A DNA stretch of 64,000 nt from Mycobacterium sp. ITM-2016-00316 (GTDB lineage Bacteria; Actinomycetota; Actinomycetes; Mycobacteriales; Mycobacteriaceae): the NCBI RefSeq assembly GCF_002968335.2, contig NZ_CP134398.1, forward strand, positions 5,084,001-5,148,000. The letters are read 5' to 3'. Each line of letters starts with the position of its first letter. Positions within the stretch are counted from its first letter, which is position 1. The notes under the pieces were generated by a model. The model saw only the letters and a program-made list of their open reading frames with translations. It was not told where the DNA came from and ran no database searches. Positions 1 to 8,812 of the stretch are shown piece after piece. Position numbers and translations under genes: made by a program.

Positions 1-1971
1 GGCCGAGACCAATCCGTCCCGCGAAGCCGCGGTCAGCACCTCGGCCAGCAACTTCTCGCGCGCCAGGTCGACCTGCGGTGGCACGCCACCGAGGTGATCA
101 CCGGTCACCTGCGCCCAGATCGAGCCGTCGAACTCGTCGCGGGTGTCACCGAGCAGCAGCAACGTCTCGCCGGGTTCGTTGCCGAGTCCGGTCGGGATGC
201 GGCGGGTGACATCGTCGATGACGCCCAGCACACCCACCACCGGGGTGGGCAGGATCGGCGTACTGCCGGTCTGGTTGTAGAAGCTGACGTTGCCGCCGGT
301 CACCGGAATCCCCAGCGCCGCACAACCGTCGGCGAGCCCGCGGACCGCCTGGGAGAACTGCCACATGACACCCGGATCCTCCGGCGAGCCGAAGTTCAGG
401 CAGTTGGTGACCGCGACGGGGGTGGCGCCGGTGACGGCGACATTGCGGTAGGCCTCGGCCAGCGCCAGCTGGGCACCGGCGTAGGGATCGAGCTGGGTGT
501 AGCGCCCGGACGCGTCCGTCGAGATCGCGACGCCACGGCCGGTGGTCTCGTCGATGCGCAGCACGCCCCCGTCGGCATGCTCGGCGAGCACGGTGTTGCC
601 GCGCACGTAGCGGTCGTACTGTTCGGTGATGAACGCCCGGCTGCACAGGTGGGGGCTGCCCAGCAGCGCAAGCACGGTCGCCTTGAGCTCGTCGCCGGTG
701 GCCGGCCGGGGCAGCTTGGCCGAGGTGTCCGCGATCAGCGCGTCCTGGGTGTCCGGCCGCGCGACGGGCCGCTGATAGACCGGGCCCTCGTGGGCCACGG
801 TGCGCGGCGGCACGTCCACGACTGTCTCACCGTGCCAGGTGATCTCGAGGCGGTCACCGTCGGTGACCTCTCCGATGACACTGGCCAGCACATCCCACTT
901 GCGGCAGACGGCCATGAACTTGTCCACGTTCTCCGGTGTCACCACCGCGCACATGCGCTCCTGCGATTCCGAGGACAGGATCTCGGCCGGGGTCATGTCG
1001 GCGGCGCGCTGGGGTACCGCTTCCAGTTCCACCCGCATGCCGCCGTCACCGGCGGATGCCAGTTCCGATGTGGCACAGGACAGTCCGGCTCCCCCGAGAT
1101 CCTGGATGCCGACCACCAGGTCGGCGGCGTAGAGCTCCAGGCAGCACTCGATGAGCACCTTCTCCATGAACGGGTCACCGACCTGCACCGCGGGCAGCTT
1201 CTTGCGCCCCGGGCCGGATCCCTCGTCACCGCCGAAGGTCTCGCTGGCCAGCACGCTCACGCCGCCGATGCCGTCCAGGCCGGTACGGGCGCCGAACAGG
1301 ATGATCTTGTTGCCGGTACCGGACGCGAAGGCCAGGTGCAGGTCCTCCTTGCGGAGCACACCGACGCACAGCGCGTTCACCAGCGGGTTACCCGCGTAGG
1401 AGGCGTCGAAGACGGTCTCCCCGCCGATGTTGGGCAGGCCCAGCGAGTTGCCGTAACCGCCGATGCCGCGGACCACGCCGTCGAGCACGCGCCGCGTGTC
1501 GGGGGCGTCGGCGGCGCCGAAGCGCAGCTGGTCCATCACCGCGACCGGGCGGGCGCCCATCGCCATGATGTCGCGGACGATGCCACCGACACCGGTCGCC
1601 GCGCCCTGATACGGCTCCACGTAGGACGGGTGGTTGTGGGACTCGACCTTGAAGGTGACCGCCCAGCCGTCGCCGATGTCCACCACGCCGGCGTTCTCAC
1701 CGATACCGGCCAGCATCCCGGCCCGCATCTCGTCGGTGGTCGTCTCACCGAAGTAGCGCAGGTGCACCTTGGAGGACTTGTAGGAGCAGTGCTCGCTCCA
1801 CATCACCGAGTACATGGCCAGTTCGGCATCGGTGGGGCGCCGACCCAGGATCTCGCGGATGCGCTGGTACTCGTCATCCTTGAGACCCAGCTCACGGAAG
1901 GGCTGAGGTTGGTCGGGGGTGGCGGCTGCCCGCTCGACGGTATCGGTCTGTGCAGTGGGCTCCAGCGTCAC
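1..1971 (-). CDS. purL: Phosphoribosylformylglycinamidine synthase II, PurL (partial, C-terminus outside window)
   Basis: Large subunit of FGAM synthase, which converts FGAR to FGAM with ATP and ammonia in purine biosynthesis. It works with PurQ and PurS, encoded about 5 kb further into the window on the same strand. The first 657 residues are visible; the stop codon lies beyond the left edge. The N-terminus carries the WSEHCSYKS motif, followed by VESHNHPS and the glycine-rich [10 protein letters not shown] stretch typical of the small PurL class. The start is a GTG at 1971 shortly before MTLEPTAQ-like sequence; no upstream in-frame start was seen. Family assignment is firm. Confidence 0.96.
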   Translation of the reverse strand, partial: MTLEPTAQTDTVERAAATPDQPQPFRELGLKDDEYQRIREILGRRPTDAELAMYSVMWSEHCSYKSSKVHLRYFGETTTDEMRAGMLAGIGENAGVVDIGDGWAVTFKVESHNHPSYVEPYQGAATGVGGIVRDIMAMGARPVAVMDQLRFGAADAPDTRRVLDGVVRGIGGYGNSLGLPNIGGETVFDASYAGNPLVNALCVGVLRKEDLHLAFASGTGNKIILFGARTGLDGIGGVSVLASETFGGDEGSGPGRKKLPAVQVGDPFMEKVLIECCLELYAADLVVGIQDLGGAGLSCATSELASAGDGGMRVELEAVPQRAADMTPAEILSSESQERMCAVVTPENVDKFMAVCRKWDVLASVIGEVTDGDRLEITWHGETVVDVPPRTVAHEGPVYQRPVARPDTQDALIADTSAKLPRPATGDELKATVLALLGSPHLCSRAFITEQYDRYVRGNTVLAEHADGGVLRIDETTGRGVAISTDASGRYTQLDPYAGAQLALAEAYRNVAVTGATPVAVTNCLNFGSPEDPGVMWQFSQAVRGLADGCAALGIPVTGGNVSFYNQTGSTPILPTPVVGVLGVIDDVTRRIPTGLGNEPGETLLLLGDTRDEFDGSIWAQVTGDHLGGVPPQVDLAREKLLAEVLTAASRDGLVSA

Positions 1972-2008
1972 GCGAACAGTCTAGTGAAGCGGGCAAACCG
2001 AGCCGAAG

Positions 2009-2356
2009 TTAGCCGCCGGAGACGCAGAAGGCGTTGCCTTCCGGGTCGGCCAGCACCACCCACTGGAACTCGTCGCCGAAGCTGTTTCGCCCGGTCTCGG
2101 TCGCGCCGAGTGCGACCAGCCGGGCAACCTCGGCCTCCTTGTCCGCGGAATGGAAGTCCAAGTGAACCTTGTTCTTCCCCGGTGTCGGGTCGGGTACCCG
2201 CTGGAAGCCCAGCGCGGGCCGCCCCTCGCTGGCGACCATGACGAATTCGCCTGGCGCCACTGCGTTCACGTCGCCGCCGGCCGCCTTGGACCACCAGTCG
2301 GCGAGGCCGTCGGGATCCACACAATCGAACGTGATCATCTCCACACTCAATGCCAT
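2009..2356 (-). CDS. VOC-family glyoxalase-like protein
   Basis: Small (115 aa) single-domain protein of the vicinal oxygen chelate/glyoxalase fold. Visible family features are the N-terminal beta strand ITFDCVDPDGLADWW, the central KVHLDFHSADKEAEV strand-helix and the C-terminal VVLADPEGNAFCV strand. The length and place next to purL match M. tuberculosis Rv0801 (from memory). The substrate is unknown; members bind metals or hydrophobic ligands. It ends 37 bp from the purL start and is probably transcribed ahead of purL. Confidence 0.8.
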   Translation of the reverse strand: MALSVEMITFDCVDPDGLADWWSKAAGGDVNAVAPGEFVMVASEGRPALGFQRVPDPTPGKNKVHLDFHSADKEAEVARLVALGATETGRNSFGDEFQWVVLADPEGNAFCVSGG

Positions 2357-2433
2357 GGCCCAACCCTAGGACAGGGCACCGACTACCTCCCGGGTAATTG
2401 AGGATTCGTCCCCGCCCCCACAGGCTGTCGGGT

Positions 2434-2820
2434 ATGACACAGACACCCACCGCACCGAAGTTCACCGCCGACACCTGGGCGGCGTTCTGGGCCGCGCCCG
2501 ATCCCGCCCGGGTGGCCGGGCTGCTGGCCGAGGACATCGTCGGGCACTGGCCCGATGACCCGTCGCCGGTCCGTGGGCGCACCGCCTACGTCGGCAAGAT
2601 CGCCGAACTGGTGGCCGCCGTCCCGGACCTGCGGCTGACGCTGGTGGACAGCGCGACGGTCCCGGGCCCCGCCGCGGGCGAGGAGCTGGTGTTCCTGCAC
2701 TACACCGGGGCCGGGACGACCGCATCCGGCCCGATCACGATCCGCGGGATGGACCGGGTGCGCACCCGGGACGGGATCGTGGTGGAGAACGTCATCCGCT
2801 ACGGCGATTCGGAGATCTAG
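2434..2820 (+). CDS. SnoaL/NTF2-like protein
   Basis: A 128-residue protein with the NTF2-like alpha+beta cone pattern: an N-terminal helix with TWAAFWAAPD, then the DIVGHWPDDPSPVRG segment and C-terminal strands VFLHYTGAG and DRVRTRDGIVVE. Such proteins bind small hydrophobic ligands or act as isomerases or cyclases; nothing shows a specific role here. The ATG at 2434 (MTQTPT) was preferred to an ATG 12 codons upstream because the upstream extension (MRIRPRPHRLSG) is arginine-rich and lies in the promoter region facing the VOC gene. Confidence 0.75.
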   Translation: MTQTPTAPKFTADTWAAFWAAPDPARVAGLLAEDIVGHWPDDPSPVRGRTAYVGKIAELVAAVPDLRLTLVDSATVPGPAAGEELVFLHYTGAGTTASGPITIRGMDRVRTRDGIVVENVIRYGDSEI

Positions 2821-2833
2821 GCACAATCGACAT

Positions 2834-3439
2834 GTGCGCACCCGACGTGTCTTCAGCGGCCATATCGCCGGCTTCGGTACCGATGCGGGTATCCGGATGG
2901 TGGTCGGCGTGTGGCAGTCCTCTCCGTTCGGGGCCTTCGCCGATGTGATGGTCCAGACCGCCGACGATCGGCGGCTGTTGGTCGCACCCACCACCGAGGT
3001 CGCCGAGTTCGTCTCGGCCACTTATGCATTCGACGACGTCCGGGTCGGCGCGGTCACCGCGGAGCTGGCGGCCGATCGGCTCACCGTCACCGCGGCGGAC
3101 CTCGACGTCACCGCGGAGCTGGGCGGCCCGGCGCGGTTCGACCGGCTGCTGCGCCTGGTTCCCGGTCCGCTGGCGAGCGCGCCCTGGTGGCTGCGGGTCA
3201 TCAATCCGGTCGCCGGGCTGCTGGTGCCGGGGGTGCACACCGCAGGCACCGCGGGCGGCGGGCGACGCGAGTACTACGGGGTGCGACGCGCGCGGCGCAT
3301 CGCTGCACTGTCCGGGCAGTTCGGCGCGGTGCCGCTGGGCGGGCTGGCCGACCTGGATCCACCGGTGCGGTTCGGCTTCTCCTCGGCCCCCACCGACCCG
3401 CAGCTGGTGGCGGTCACCACCACCATCGATGTGCCCTAA
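2834..3439 (+). CDS. Conserved hypothetical protein (mycobacterial, 201 aa)
   Basis: No family recognised. The protein has a beta-rich first half ([21 protein letters not shown]), an alternating hydrophobic middle and a [16 protein letters not shown] segment that may lie against a membrane. The GTG start sits 13 bp after the preceding stop, so the two are probably co-transcribed. Its stop overlaps that of the convergent aminopeptidase gene (TAA on this strand, TAG on the other, shared over 4 bases). Codon use is like its neighbours. Confidence 0.7.
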   Translation: MRTRRVFSGHIAGFGTDAGIRMVVGVWQSSPFGAFADVMVQTADDRRLLVAPTTEVAEFVSATYAFDDVRVGAVTAELAADRLTVTAADLDVTAELGGPARFDRLLRLVPGPLASAPWWLRVINPVAGLLVPGVHTAGTAGGGRREYYGVRRARRIAALSGQFGAVPLGGLADLDPPVRFGFSSAPTDPQLVAVTTTIDVP

Positions 3440-4686
3440 GCCGGAGCGAGGAAGGCCGCCAGCGCCGCCGAGTAGGCCGCCACATCGGCCGCGCCCATGA
3501 CCTCGCGCGCCGAGTGCATGGCCAGCTGCGCGGCGCCGATATCGACGGTCGGGATACCGGTGCCCGCCGCGGTCATCGGGCCGATGGTGGACCCGCACGG
3601 CAAATCGGCGCGATGCTCATAGCGCTGCAGCGGCACACCGGCCTGCCGGCAGGCCAGGGCGAACGCCGCCGCCGTCCGGCCGTCGGTGGCGTAACGCAGA
3701 TTCGGCTGCACCTTGAGCACCGGCCCACCGTTCACCGCGATCTGATGGCCGGGCTCATGCCGCTCCGGATAGTTGGGATGGGTGGCGTGCGCCATGTCCC
3801 CCGACGCCACCATCGACTCGGACAGCCTGCGCAGGAAGTCCTCCCGCCCACCCCCGGCGGCCAGGGTGATGCGCTCCAGCACCGTCAGCAGCAGATCGGA
3901 CTGGGCGCCGTGATCGGACTGCGAGCCGACCTCCTCGTGGTCGAACAGCGCCAGCACCGGCACGAACGCGGTGGCGGGTGCGGCCAGCAGCGCTTCCAGC
4001 CCGGCGTAACAGGTGGCCTGGTTGTCCAGCCGGGGTGCGCTGACGAAATCCCCGTCGGCCCCGGTGATCGCCGATGCGGTGAGGTCATGGGTCATCAGGT
4101 CGAAGCCGAGCACCTCGGACTCGTCGACCCCGGCCCGTTCGGCGACGTATCCCAGGAAGGACCGCCGATCCCCGACGCCCCACACCGCGTTGACGTGGCG
4201 CTGCGGGTCGAGGCTGACGCCCTTGCGGTCCTCGGACAGGTGGATCGCCAGCTGCGGGACCCGCAGGATCGGGTCGTCGACCCGGACCAGCAGGTGCTCG
4301 ACCGAGTCCGAGGAGACCACCGAGAGCCGGCCGCTGATCCCGAGATCGCGGTCCAGCCAGGAGTTCAGCCACGCTCCGCCGTAGGGCTGCAGCGCCACCA
4401 CCTGCCAGCCGGCGATCACCCGATCCGGGTGCTGTTTGACCCGCAGGTTCGGGCTGTCGGTGTGCGCGCCGACGATCCGGAACGGCACCTCCGCGGTGGT
4501 GGAGTCCCAGGCGACCAGCGAACCGGCGCGGACGGTGAAGAACCTGCCGGCAGCGGGCCAGGCGTCCGCCTCGGACAGTTCGCGGTATCCCGCGGCCGTC
4601 AGCCGCTGCGCCGCGGTGGCGCACACGTGGTACGGCGACGGCGACGCGTCGATGAACTCACACAGACCCTGGGGGCTAGCTGCCAT
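3436..4686 (-). CDS. pepC: M18-family aminopeptidase
   Basis: Cytosolic dinuclear-zinc aminopeptidase (aspartyl aminopeptidase class) that removes N-terminal residues from peptides. Metal-binding and catalytic motifs of M18 are all present: HTDSPN near residue 80, [13 protein letters not shown], the DHEEVGS glutamate pair, [19 protein letters not shown], and [12 protein letters not shown] followed by HSARE near the C-terminus. The length (416 aa) is normal. The ATG at 4686 (MAASPQGL) matches the family N-terminus; the reading frame stays open upstream into the divergent peroxidase gene without family similarity. It corresponds to Rv0800. Confidence 0.93.
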   Translation of the reverse strand: MAASPQGLCEFIDASPSPYHVCATAAQRLTAAGYRELSEADAWPAAGRFFTVRAGSLVAWDSTTAEVPFRIVGAHTDSPNLRVKQHPDRVIAGWQVVALQPYGGAWLNSWLDRDLGISGRLSVVSSDSVEHLLVRVDDPILRVPQLAIHLSEDRKGVSLDPQRHVNAVWGVGDRRSFLGYVAERAGVDESEVLGFDLMTHDLTASAITGADGDFVSAPRLDNQATCYAGLEALLAAPATAFVPVLALFDHEEVGSQSDHGAQSDLLLTVLERITLAAGGGREDFLRRLSESMVASGDMAHATHPNYPERHEPGHQIAVNGGPVLKVQPNLRYATDGRTAAAFALACRQAGVPLQRYEHRADLPCGSTIGPMTAAGTGIPTVDIGAAQLAMHSAREVMGAADVAAYSAALAAFLAPA

Positions 4687-4724
4687 CTTTGTATCTTGAC
4701 CCGCGCGGCGAAGGCCGGTGGCGC

Positions 4725-4730
4725 TAGGGT
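4725..4730 (+). promoter_or_regulatory. Candidate -10 box of a leaderless promoter for the peroxidase gene
   Basis: TAGGGT lies 6 nt before the GTG start of the DyP peroxidase. That spacing would place transcription initiation at the start codon, giving a leaderless mRNA, which is common in mycobacteria. No convincing -35 box at 17 bp was found; a TTGACC at 4696 is too far away. Inference from spacing only. Confidence 0.45.
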
Positions 4731-4736
4731 CGCTTT

Positions 4737-5747
4737 GTGCCGGATCCGCTGCCGCAACAGATAGTCGATCCGCTGACGTCGGCGGCCATCTTTCTGGTCG
4801 CCACGATCGATGACGGCGGCGAGCAGACCGTCCACGACGCGCTACCCGAGATCTCGGGCATGGTCGGCGCCATCGGATTCCGCGACCCGAGCAAGAAGCT
4901 GTCGGTGGTGACATCGATCGGCTCGCAGGCCTGGGACAGTTTGTTCGCCGGGCCCCGGCCGGCCGGCCTGCATCCGTTCATCCCGCTGGACGGGCCGCGC
5001 CATCACGCACCGGCCACCGCGGGAGATCTGCTGTGGCACATCCGCGCCGAGACGATGGATGTCTGCTTCGAACTCGCAGGCCGGCTCATGGAGGCGATGG
5101 CCGATGCGGTGACGGTCGTCGACGAGGTGCACGGCTTCAATTATTTCGACAACCGCGATCTGCTCGGTTTCGTCGACGGCACCGAGAACCCCACCGGGGC
5201 GACCGCCGACAATGCCACCGTGATCGGCGCCGAGGATCCCGATTTCGCGGGCGGGTGCTACGTGCACGTTCAGCGCTACGTGCATGACATGTCGGCCTGG
5301 CGGGCCCTGTCGGTCGACGAGCAGCAGAACGTGATCGGGCGCACCAAGTTCGACGATATCGAGATGGACGACGACGTGAAGCCGGCCAATTCGCACATCG
5401 CGCTGAACGTCATCACCGACGAGGACGGCAACGAGTTGAAGATCGTGCGCCGCAACATGCCCTACGGCACCGTCGGCAAGGGCGAGTACGGCACCTACTT
5501 CATCGGTTATTCGCGCACACCGGCGGTCACCGAGCGGATGCTGACCAACATGTTCATCGGCGACCCGCCCGGTAACACCGACCGGATCCTGGATTTCTCC
5601 ACCGCCGTCACCGGCGGGATGTTCTTCGTCCCCACCGTCGATTTCCTGGATGACCCGCCGCCCCTTCCGATCCCGGAAGCCCCGGCCGAAGCCAAGGCGT
5701 CGGATTACTCGCTTGCGATCGGCAGCCTGAAAGGAACCCCGCAATGA
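4737..5747 (+). CDS. dyp: DyP-type heme peroxidase, encapsulin cargo
   Basis: Dye-decolorising peroxidase of the DypB type, using H2O2 to oxidise phenolics and dyes. The GFVDGTENP motif carries the distal Asp (D147), NSHIALN the proximal heme His (H220), and the distal Arg is at R238; the His-Arg spacing of 18 equals that of characterised DypB. After the catalytic domain there is a proline/alanine linker and a C-terminal targeting peptide (SLAIGSLKG) of the type that binds the inside of encapsulin shells. The GTG start follows a likely leaderless promoter. The stop overlaps the encapsulin start (ATGA), so the two are translationally coupled. Equivalent to Rv0799c. Confidence 0.95.
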   Translation: MPDPLPQQIVDPLTSAAIFLVATIDDGGEQTVHDALPEISGMVGAIGFRDPSKKLSVVTSIGSQAWDSLFAGPRPAGLHPFIPLDGPRHHAPATAGDLLWHIRAETMDVCFELAGRLMEAMADAVTVVDEVHGFNYFDNRDLLGFVDGTENPTGATADNATVIGAEDPDFAGGCYVHVQRYVHDMSAWRALSVDEQQNVIGRTKFDDIEMDDDVKPANSHIALNVITDEDGNELKIVRRNMPYGTVGKGEYGTYFIGYSRTPAVTERMLTNMFIGDPPGNTDRILDFSTAVTGGMFFVPTVDFLDDPPPLPIPEAPAEAKASDYSLAIGSLKGTPQ

Positions 5748-6541
5748 ACAACCTGTACCGCGACCTCGCCCCCATCACCGAGGTGGCCTGGGCCGAGATC
5801 GAGCAGGAGGCCACCCGGACCTTCAAACGTCATATCGCGGGCCGCCGGGTGGTCGACGTCAGCGAGCCCGGTGGCTCGGTGACCGCCGCCGTGAGCACCG
5901 GACACCTGCGCGATGTCGATTCACCCGGCGACGGGGTCATCGCGCATCTGCGGGAGTCCAAGCCGTTGGTGCGGTTGCGGGTGCCGTTCAGCGTGCGCCG
6001 CCGCGACGTCGACGATGTGGAGCGCGGTTCGCAGGACTCGGACTGGGATCCGGTCAAGGACGCCGCCAAGAAGCTGGCGTTCGCCGAGGACCGCGCGATC
6101 TTCGAGGGCTACCCGGCGGCCTCGATCGAGGGCATCCGCACGTCGAGTTCGTGCCCCAATCTCGCGCTGCCCGCCGATCCGCGGGAGATGCCCGACATCA
6201 TCAGCCAGGCGCTCTCGGAGCTGCGGCTCGCCGGTGTCGACGGGCCCTACAGCGTGCTGCTCTCCGCCGACGTGTACACACAGGTCAGCGAGACCACCGT
6301 CAACGGCTATCCGATCCGCGAGCATCTCAACCGGCTGGTGGACGGCGAGATCATCTGGGCGCCGGCCATCGACGGCGCGTTCGTGTTGTCCACCCGCGGA
6401 GGCGATTTCGATCTGCAGCTGGGCACCGACGTGTGCATCGGCTACCTGTCCCACGATGCCGACAGCATCCAGCTGTACCTGCAGGAGACCTTCACGTTCC
6501 TGTCCTACACCGCGGAGGCCTCGGTCTCGCTGAACCGCTGA
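5744..6541 (+). CDS. enc: Family 1 encapsulin shell protein (CFP29/linocin M18 type)
   Basis: Forms an HK97-fold protein nanocompartment that encloses the DyP peroxidase encoded just upstream. Typical encapsulin segments are the N-terminal [16 protein letters not shown], the LVRLRVPFSV strand, the AAKKLAFAEDRAIFEG spine helix, and the C-terminal TDVCIGYLSHDADSIQLY/QETFTFL strands. The length (265 aa) is that of mycobacterial CFP29. It overlaps the peroxidase stop by 4 bases. The gene ends 3 bp from the convergent purQ stop, leaving no room for a terminator hairpin. Confidence 0.96.
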   Translation: MNNLYRDLAPITEVAWAEIEQEATRTFKRHIAGRRVVDVSEPGGSVTAAVSTGHLRDVDSPGDGVIAHLRESKPLVRLRVPFSVRRRDVDDVERGSQDSDWDPVKDAAKKLAFAEDRAIFEGYPAASIEGIRTSSSCPNLALPADPREMPDIISQALSELRLAGVDGPYSVLLSADVYTQVSETTVNGYPIREHLNRLVDGEIIWAPAIDGAFVLSTRGGDFDLQLGTDVCIGYLSHDADSIQLYLQETFTFLSYTAEASVSLNR

Positions 6542-6544
6542 GGT

Positions 6545-7219
6545 TTACGCGGTCAGCACCGCATCCAGCGCGGAGTAGAACAGGCCGAGCCCGTCATCGG
6601 AGGGGCCGGTGAGCGGTTCGGTGGCGTGCTCGGGGTGCGGCATCAGCCCGACCACCCGGCCGTTGGCCGAGCTCACGCCGGCGATACCGCGCATGGAACC
6701 GTTCAGGTTGTCGCGGTAGCGGAAGACCACCCGGCCCTCGCCCTCGAGCTCGTCGAGCACCGACTCGGCGGCCACGTAGCGGCCCTCGCCGGACTTCAGC
6801 GGCACCAGCAGATCCGCACCCGTGTCGTAGCGCGTGGTCCAGGCGGTCGAATTCGAGGCGACCGCCAGCCACACGTCGCGGCAGATGAAGTGCAGCCCGG
6901 CGTTGCGGGTCAGCGCACCCGGCAGCAGCCCGGCCTCACACAGCACCTGAAAACCGTTGCAGATCCCCAACACCGGCAGGCCGCGACCGGCGGCTTCCAC
7001 GACCGAACCCATCACGGGGGCGAACTTGGCGATCGCGCCGCAGCGCAGATAGTCGCCGTAGGAGAACCCGCCGGGCACCACCACCGCGTCGACACCCTTG
7101 AGGTCGGCATCGCCGTGCCACAGGCTGACGGCCTCCCCACCGGCGAGGCGCACCGCCCGCGCGGCGTCGACATCGTCGAGGGTGCCGGGGAAGGTGATGA
7201 CCCCTATTTTGCCGGTCAC
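6545..7219 (-). CDS. purQ: Phosphoribosylformylglycinamidine synthase I, PurQ (glutaminase subunit)
   Basis: Class I glutamine amidotransferase that releases ammonia for PurL. Visible motifs are [13 protein letters not shown] (oxyanion hole), [10 protein letters not shown] with the nucleophilic Cys, and [10 protein letters not shown] with the His-Glu pair near the C-terminus. The length (224 aa) is normal. The GTG start at 7219 overlaps the purS stop as GTGA, giving tight coupling of purS-purQ. purL, the third component, is separated by about 4.6 kb of unrelated genes. Confidence 0.96.
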   Translation of the reverse strand: MTGKIGVITFPGTLDDVDAARAVRLAGGEAVSLWHGDADLKGVDAVVVPGGFSYGDYLRCGAIAKFAPVMGSVVEAAGRGLPVLGICNGFQVLCEAGLLPGALTRNAGLHFICRDVWLAVASNSTAWTTRYDTGADLLVPLKSGEGRYVAAESVLDELEGEGRVVFRYRDNLNGSMRGIAGVSSANGRVVGLMPHPEHATEPLTGPSDDGLGLFYSALDAVLTA

Positions 7220-7455
7220 GAATTCTCCCGACTTACCGAGAACTCCTCGATGACGGTGTTGGCCAGCAGCGATTCGGCGATCTCGTTGAGTGCCTCATCG
7301 GACACCGAATCGTCGACCTCGAGTTCAAACCGCTTGCCCTGACGGACATCCGCGACACCACCATGGCCGAGACGGCCCAGCGCGCCGACGATCGCCTGCC
7401 CCTGCGGGTCGAGGATCTCAGCCTTGGGCATCACGTGCACTACGACGCGGGCCAC
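7216..7455 (-). CDS. purS: Phosphoribosylformylglycinamidine synthase, PurS subunit
   Basis: A 79-residue protein that bridges PurL and PurQ in the Gram-positive type FGAM synthase complex. The sequence [21 protein letters not shown] and the acidic C-terminal [12 protein letters not shown] region fit PurS. The GTG start at 7455 has a Shine-Dalgarno AAGGAG (complement of 7461-7466) 5-6 nt upstream. Its stop overlaps the purQ start by 4 bases. Confidence 0.94.
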   Translation of the reverse strand: MARVVVHVMPKAEILDPQGQAIVGALGRLGHGGVADVRQGKRFELEVDDSVSDEALNEIAESLLANTVIEEFSVSRENS

Positions 7456-7529
7456 GTGGACTCCTTCGTTTCGGACCGGTCTTGGTCGGTCATAACTCTA
7501 CCGGCGACGTCTCGGGCCACAATGGAGCC

Positions 7530-8183
7530 ATGCAACTGACGCACTTCGGCCACTCGTGCCTGCTGGCAGGCTTCGCCACCGGCGACGGCGCCCAGACCAC
7601 GGTGCTGTTCGATCCGGGCACCTTCTCGCACGGTTTCGAGGGCATCACTGGCCTGGACGCCATCCTGATCACCCATCAGCATCCCGATCACGCCGACACC
7701 GAGCGACTACCCGCCCTGCTGGACGCCAATCCGCAGGCCAAGCTGTACGCCGACCCGCAGACCGCCGCCCAGCTCGGCGAGCCGTGGCAGGCCGTGCACG
7801 CCGGGGACGCATTCACCGTCGGGCACCTCTCGGTGCGCGGTGTCGGCGGCACCCACGCCGTGATCCACCCGGAAATCCCGGTGATCGACAACACGTCCTA
7901 CCTCATCGGCGACGCCGACCACCCGGCCCGGCTGATGCACCCCGGCGACGCCCTGTTCGTGCCCGACGAGGCGATCGATGTGCTCGCCGTCCCCGCGGCG
8001 GCACCGTGGATGAAGATCTCCGAGGCCGTCGACTACCTGCGGGCGGTGGCGCCGGCCCGGGCCGTCCCGATTCACCAGGGCATCGTCGAACCGTCGGCCC
8101 GCGGCATCTACTACGGCCGACTCTCGGAGATGACCGACACCGACTTCCAGGTGCTCGACGCGGAGAAGGGAACCGCGTTCTGA
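7530..8183 (+). CDS. MBL-fold metallo-hydrolase (UlaG/Zn-dependent hydrolase type)
   Basis: A 217-residue metallo-beta-lactamase-fold protein. The metal-binding signature HQHPDHAD lies near residue 50, preceded by VLFDPGTFSHGFEG; further ligands are likely at GGTHAVIHPE, MHPGDALF and the C-terminal PIHQGIVE. It resembles Rv0786c. The ATG at 7530 starts directly at the first beta strand (MQLTHFGHSCLL) with a GGAG three bases upstream. It overlaps the start region of the following phosphatase gene. The substrate is not predictable. Confidence 0.85.
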   Translation: MQLTHFGHSCLLAGFATGDGAQTTVLFDPGTFSHGFEGITGLDAILITHQHPDHADTERLPALLDANPQAKLYADPQTAAQLGEPWQAVHAGDAFTVGHLSVRGVGGTHAVIHPEIPVIDNTSYLIGDADHPARLMHPGDALFVPDEAIDVLAVPAAAPWMKISEAVDYLRAVAPARAVPIHQGIVEPSARGIYYGRLSEMTDTDFQVLDAEKGTAF

Positions 8184-8812
8184 GGCCGCGCACTCTGCTG
8201 CTGTGGTGGCCGCCCATCGGTATCACCGCGATGGTGCTGCTGGGGCTCGTGGTCGGCCACGGGTCCACCGCGTTCGACGACTGGGCACTGCGGGTGATGC
8301 AGCGGGTGTTCGGCCCCGATCCACACTGGATGCTCTATTTCAGCTGGGGTCTGGCGATGATGGTGACCCTCGCGGTGGCCGTGGTGGTCGCACTGCTGCG
8401 CAGGCGGTGGCGGCTGGCCGTGGTGGTGGCGCTCTGCCCGGTGCTCTCGGTGATCGCGACCCGGCTGCTCAAACCGTTGTTCGGCCGCTACAAGGGCGAG
8501 GCGCTGGCCTACCCGAGCGGGCACACCACCGTCGTCATCACGGTGATGGCCATGCTGGTGCTCGCCGCCGGCTACCGGGTGTGGCTGATGGTCATCGCCG
8601 GCGTGGTCATCTCGATCGGCGGGCTGAGCATGGCGGCCACCGACCTGCACTACCTGACCGACAACATCGGTGCGGTGTTCCTGGCGTCCGCGACGGTCTG
8701 CCTGGCGGTGCTGGCCGCGGGTCCTCAGGCGGTCTGCCGGGCCGCGGCCCGGCCTGCCGCGCGGCCCGAGAACACGCAGCCGCCCAGGAACGTGCCCTCC
8801 AAGGACCGGTAG
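8180..8812 (+). CDS. PAP2-family membrane phosphatase (start uncertain)
   Basis: Integral membrane phosphatase of the PAP2/phosphatidic-acid phosphatase type with about five hydrophobic segments. The C1 motif appears as KPLFGRYKG, C2 as YPSGHTT and C3 as TDLHYLTDNIGA, so the catalytic His residues are present. No ATG, GTG or TTG precedes the first hydrophobic stretch (8195-8230): the first ATG, at 8231, would cut into it. The true start may be a CTG overlapping the preceding stop, or the gene may begin at 8231. The last 88 bp overlap the convergent dehydrogenase gene, and this tail (Arg/Pro-rich) is not conserved-looking. Confidence 0.75.
   Translation: MRPRTLLLWWPPIGITAMVLLGLVVGHGSTAFDDWALRVMQRVFGPDPHWMLYFSWGLAMMVTLAVAVVVALLRRRWRLAVVVALCPVLSVIATRLLKPLFGRYKGEALAYPSGHTTVVITVMAMLVLAAGYRVWLMVIAGVVISIGGLSMAATDLHYLTDNIGAVFLASATVCLAVLAAGPQAVCRAAARPAARPENTQPPRNVPSKDR

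Noticed and set aside
94..2241. A 715-codon open frame on the plus strand
   Set aside because: It is antisense to purL, which has all family motifs; the product is Arg/Gly/His-rich with no recognisable domain, typical of GC-rich shadow frames.
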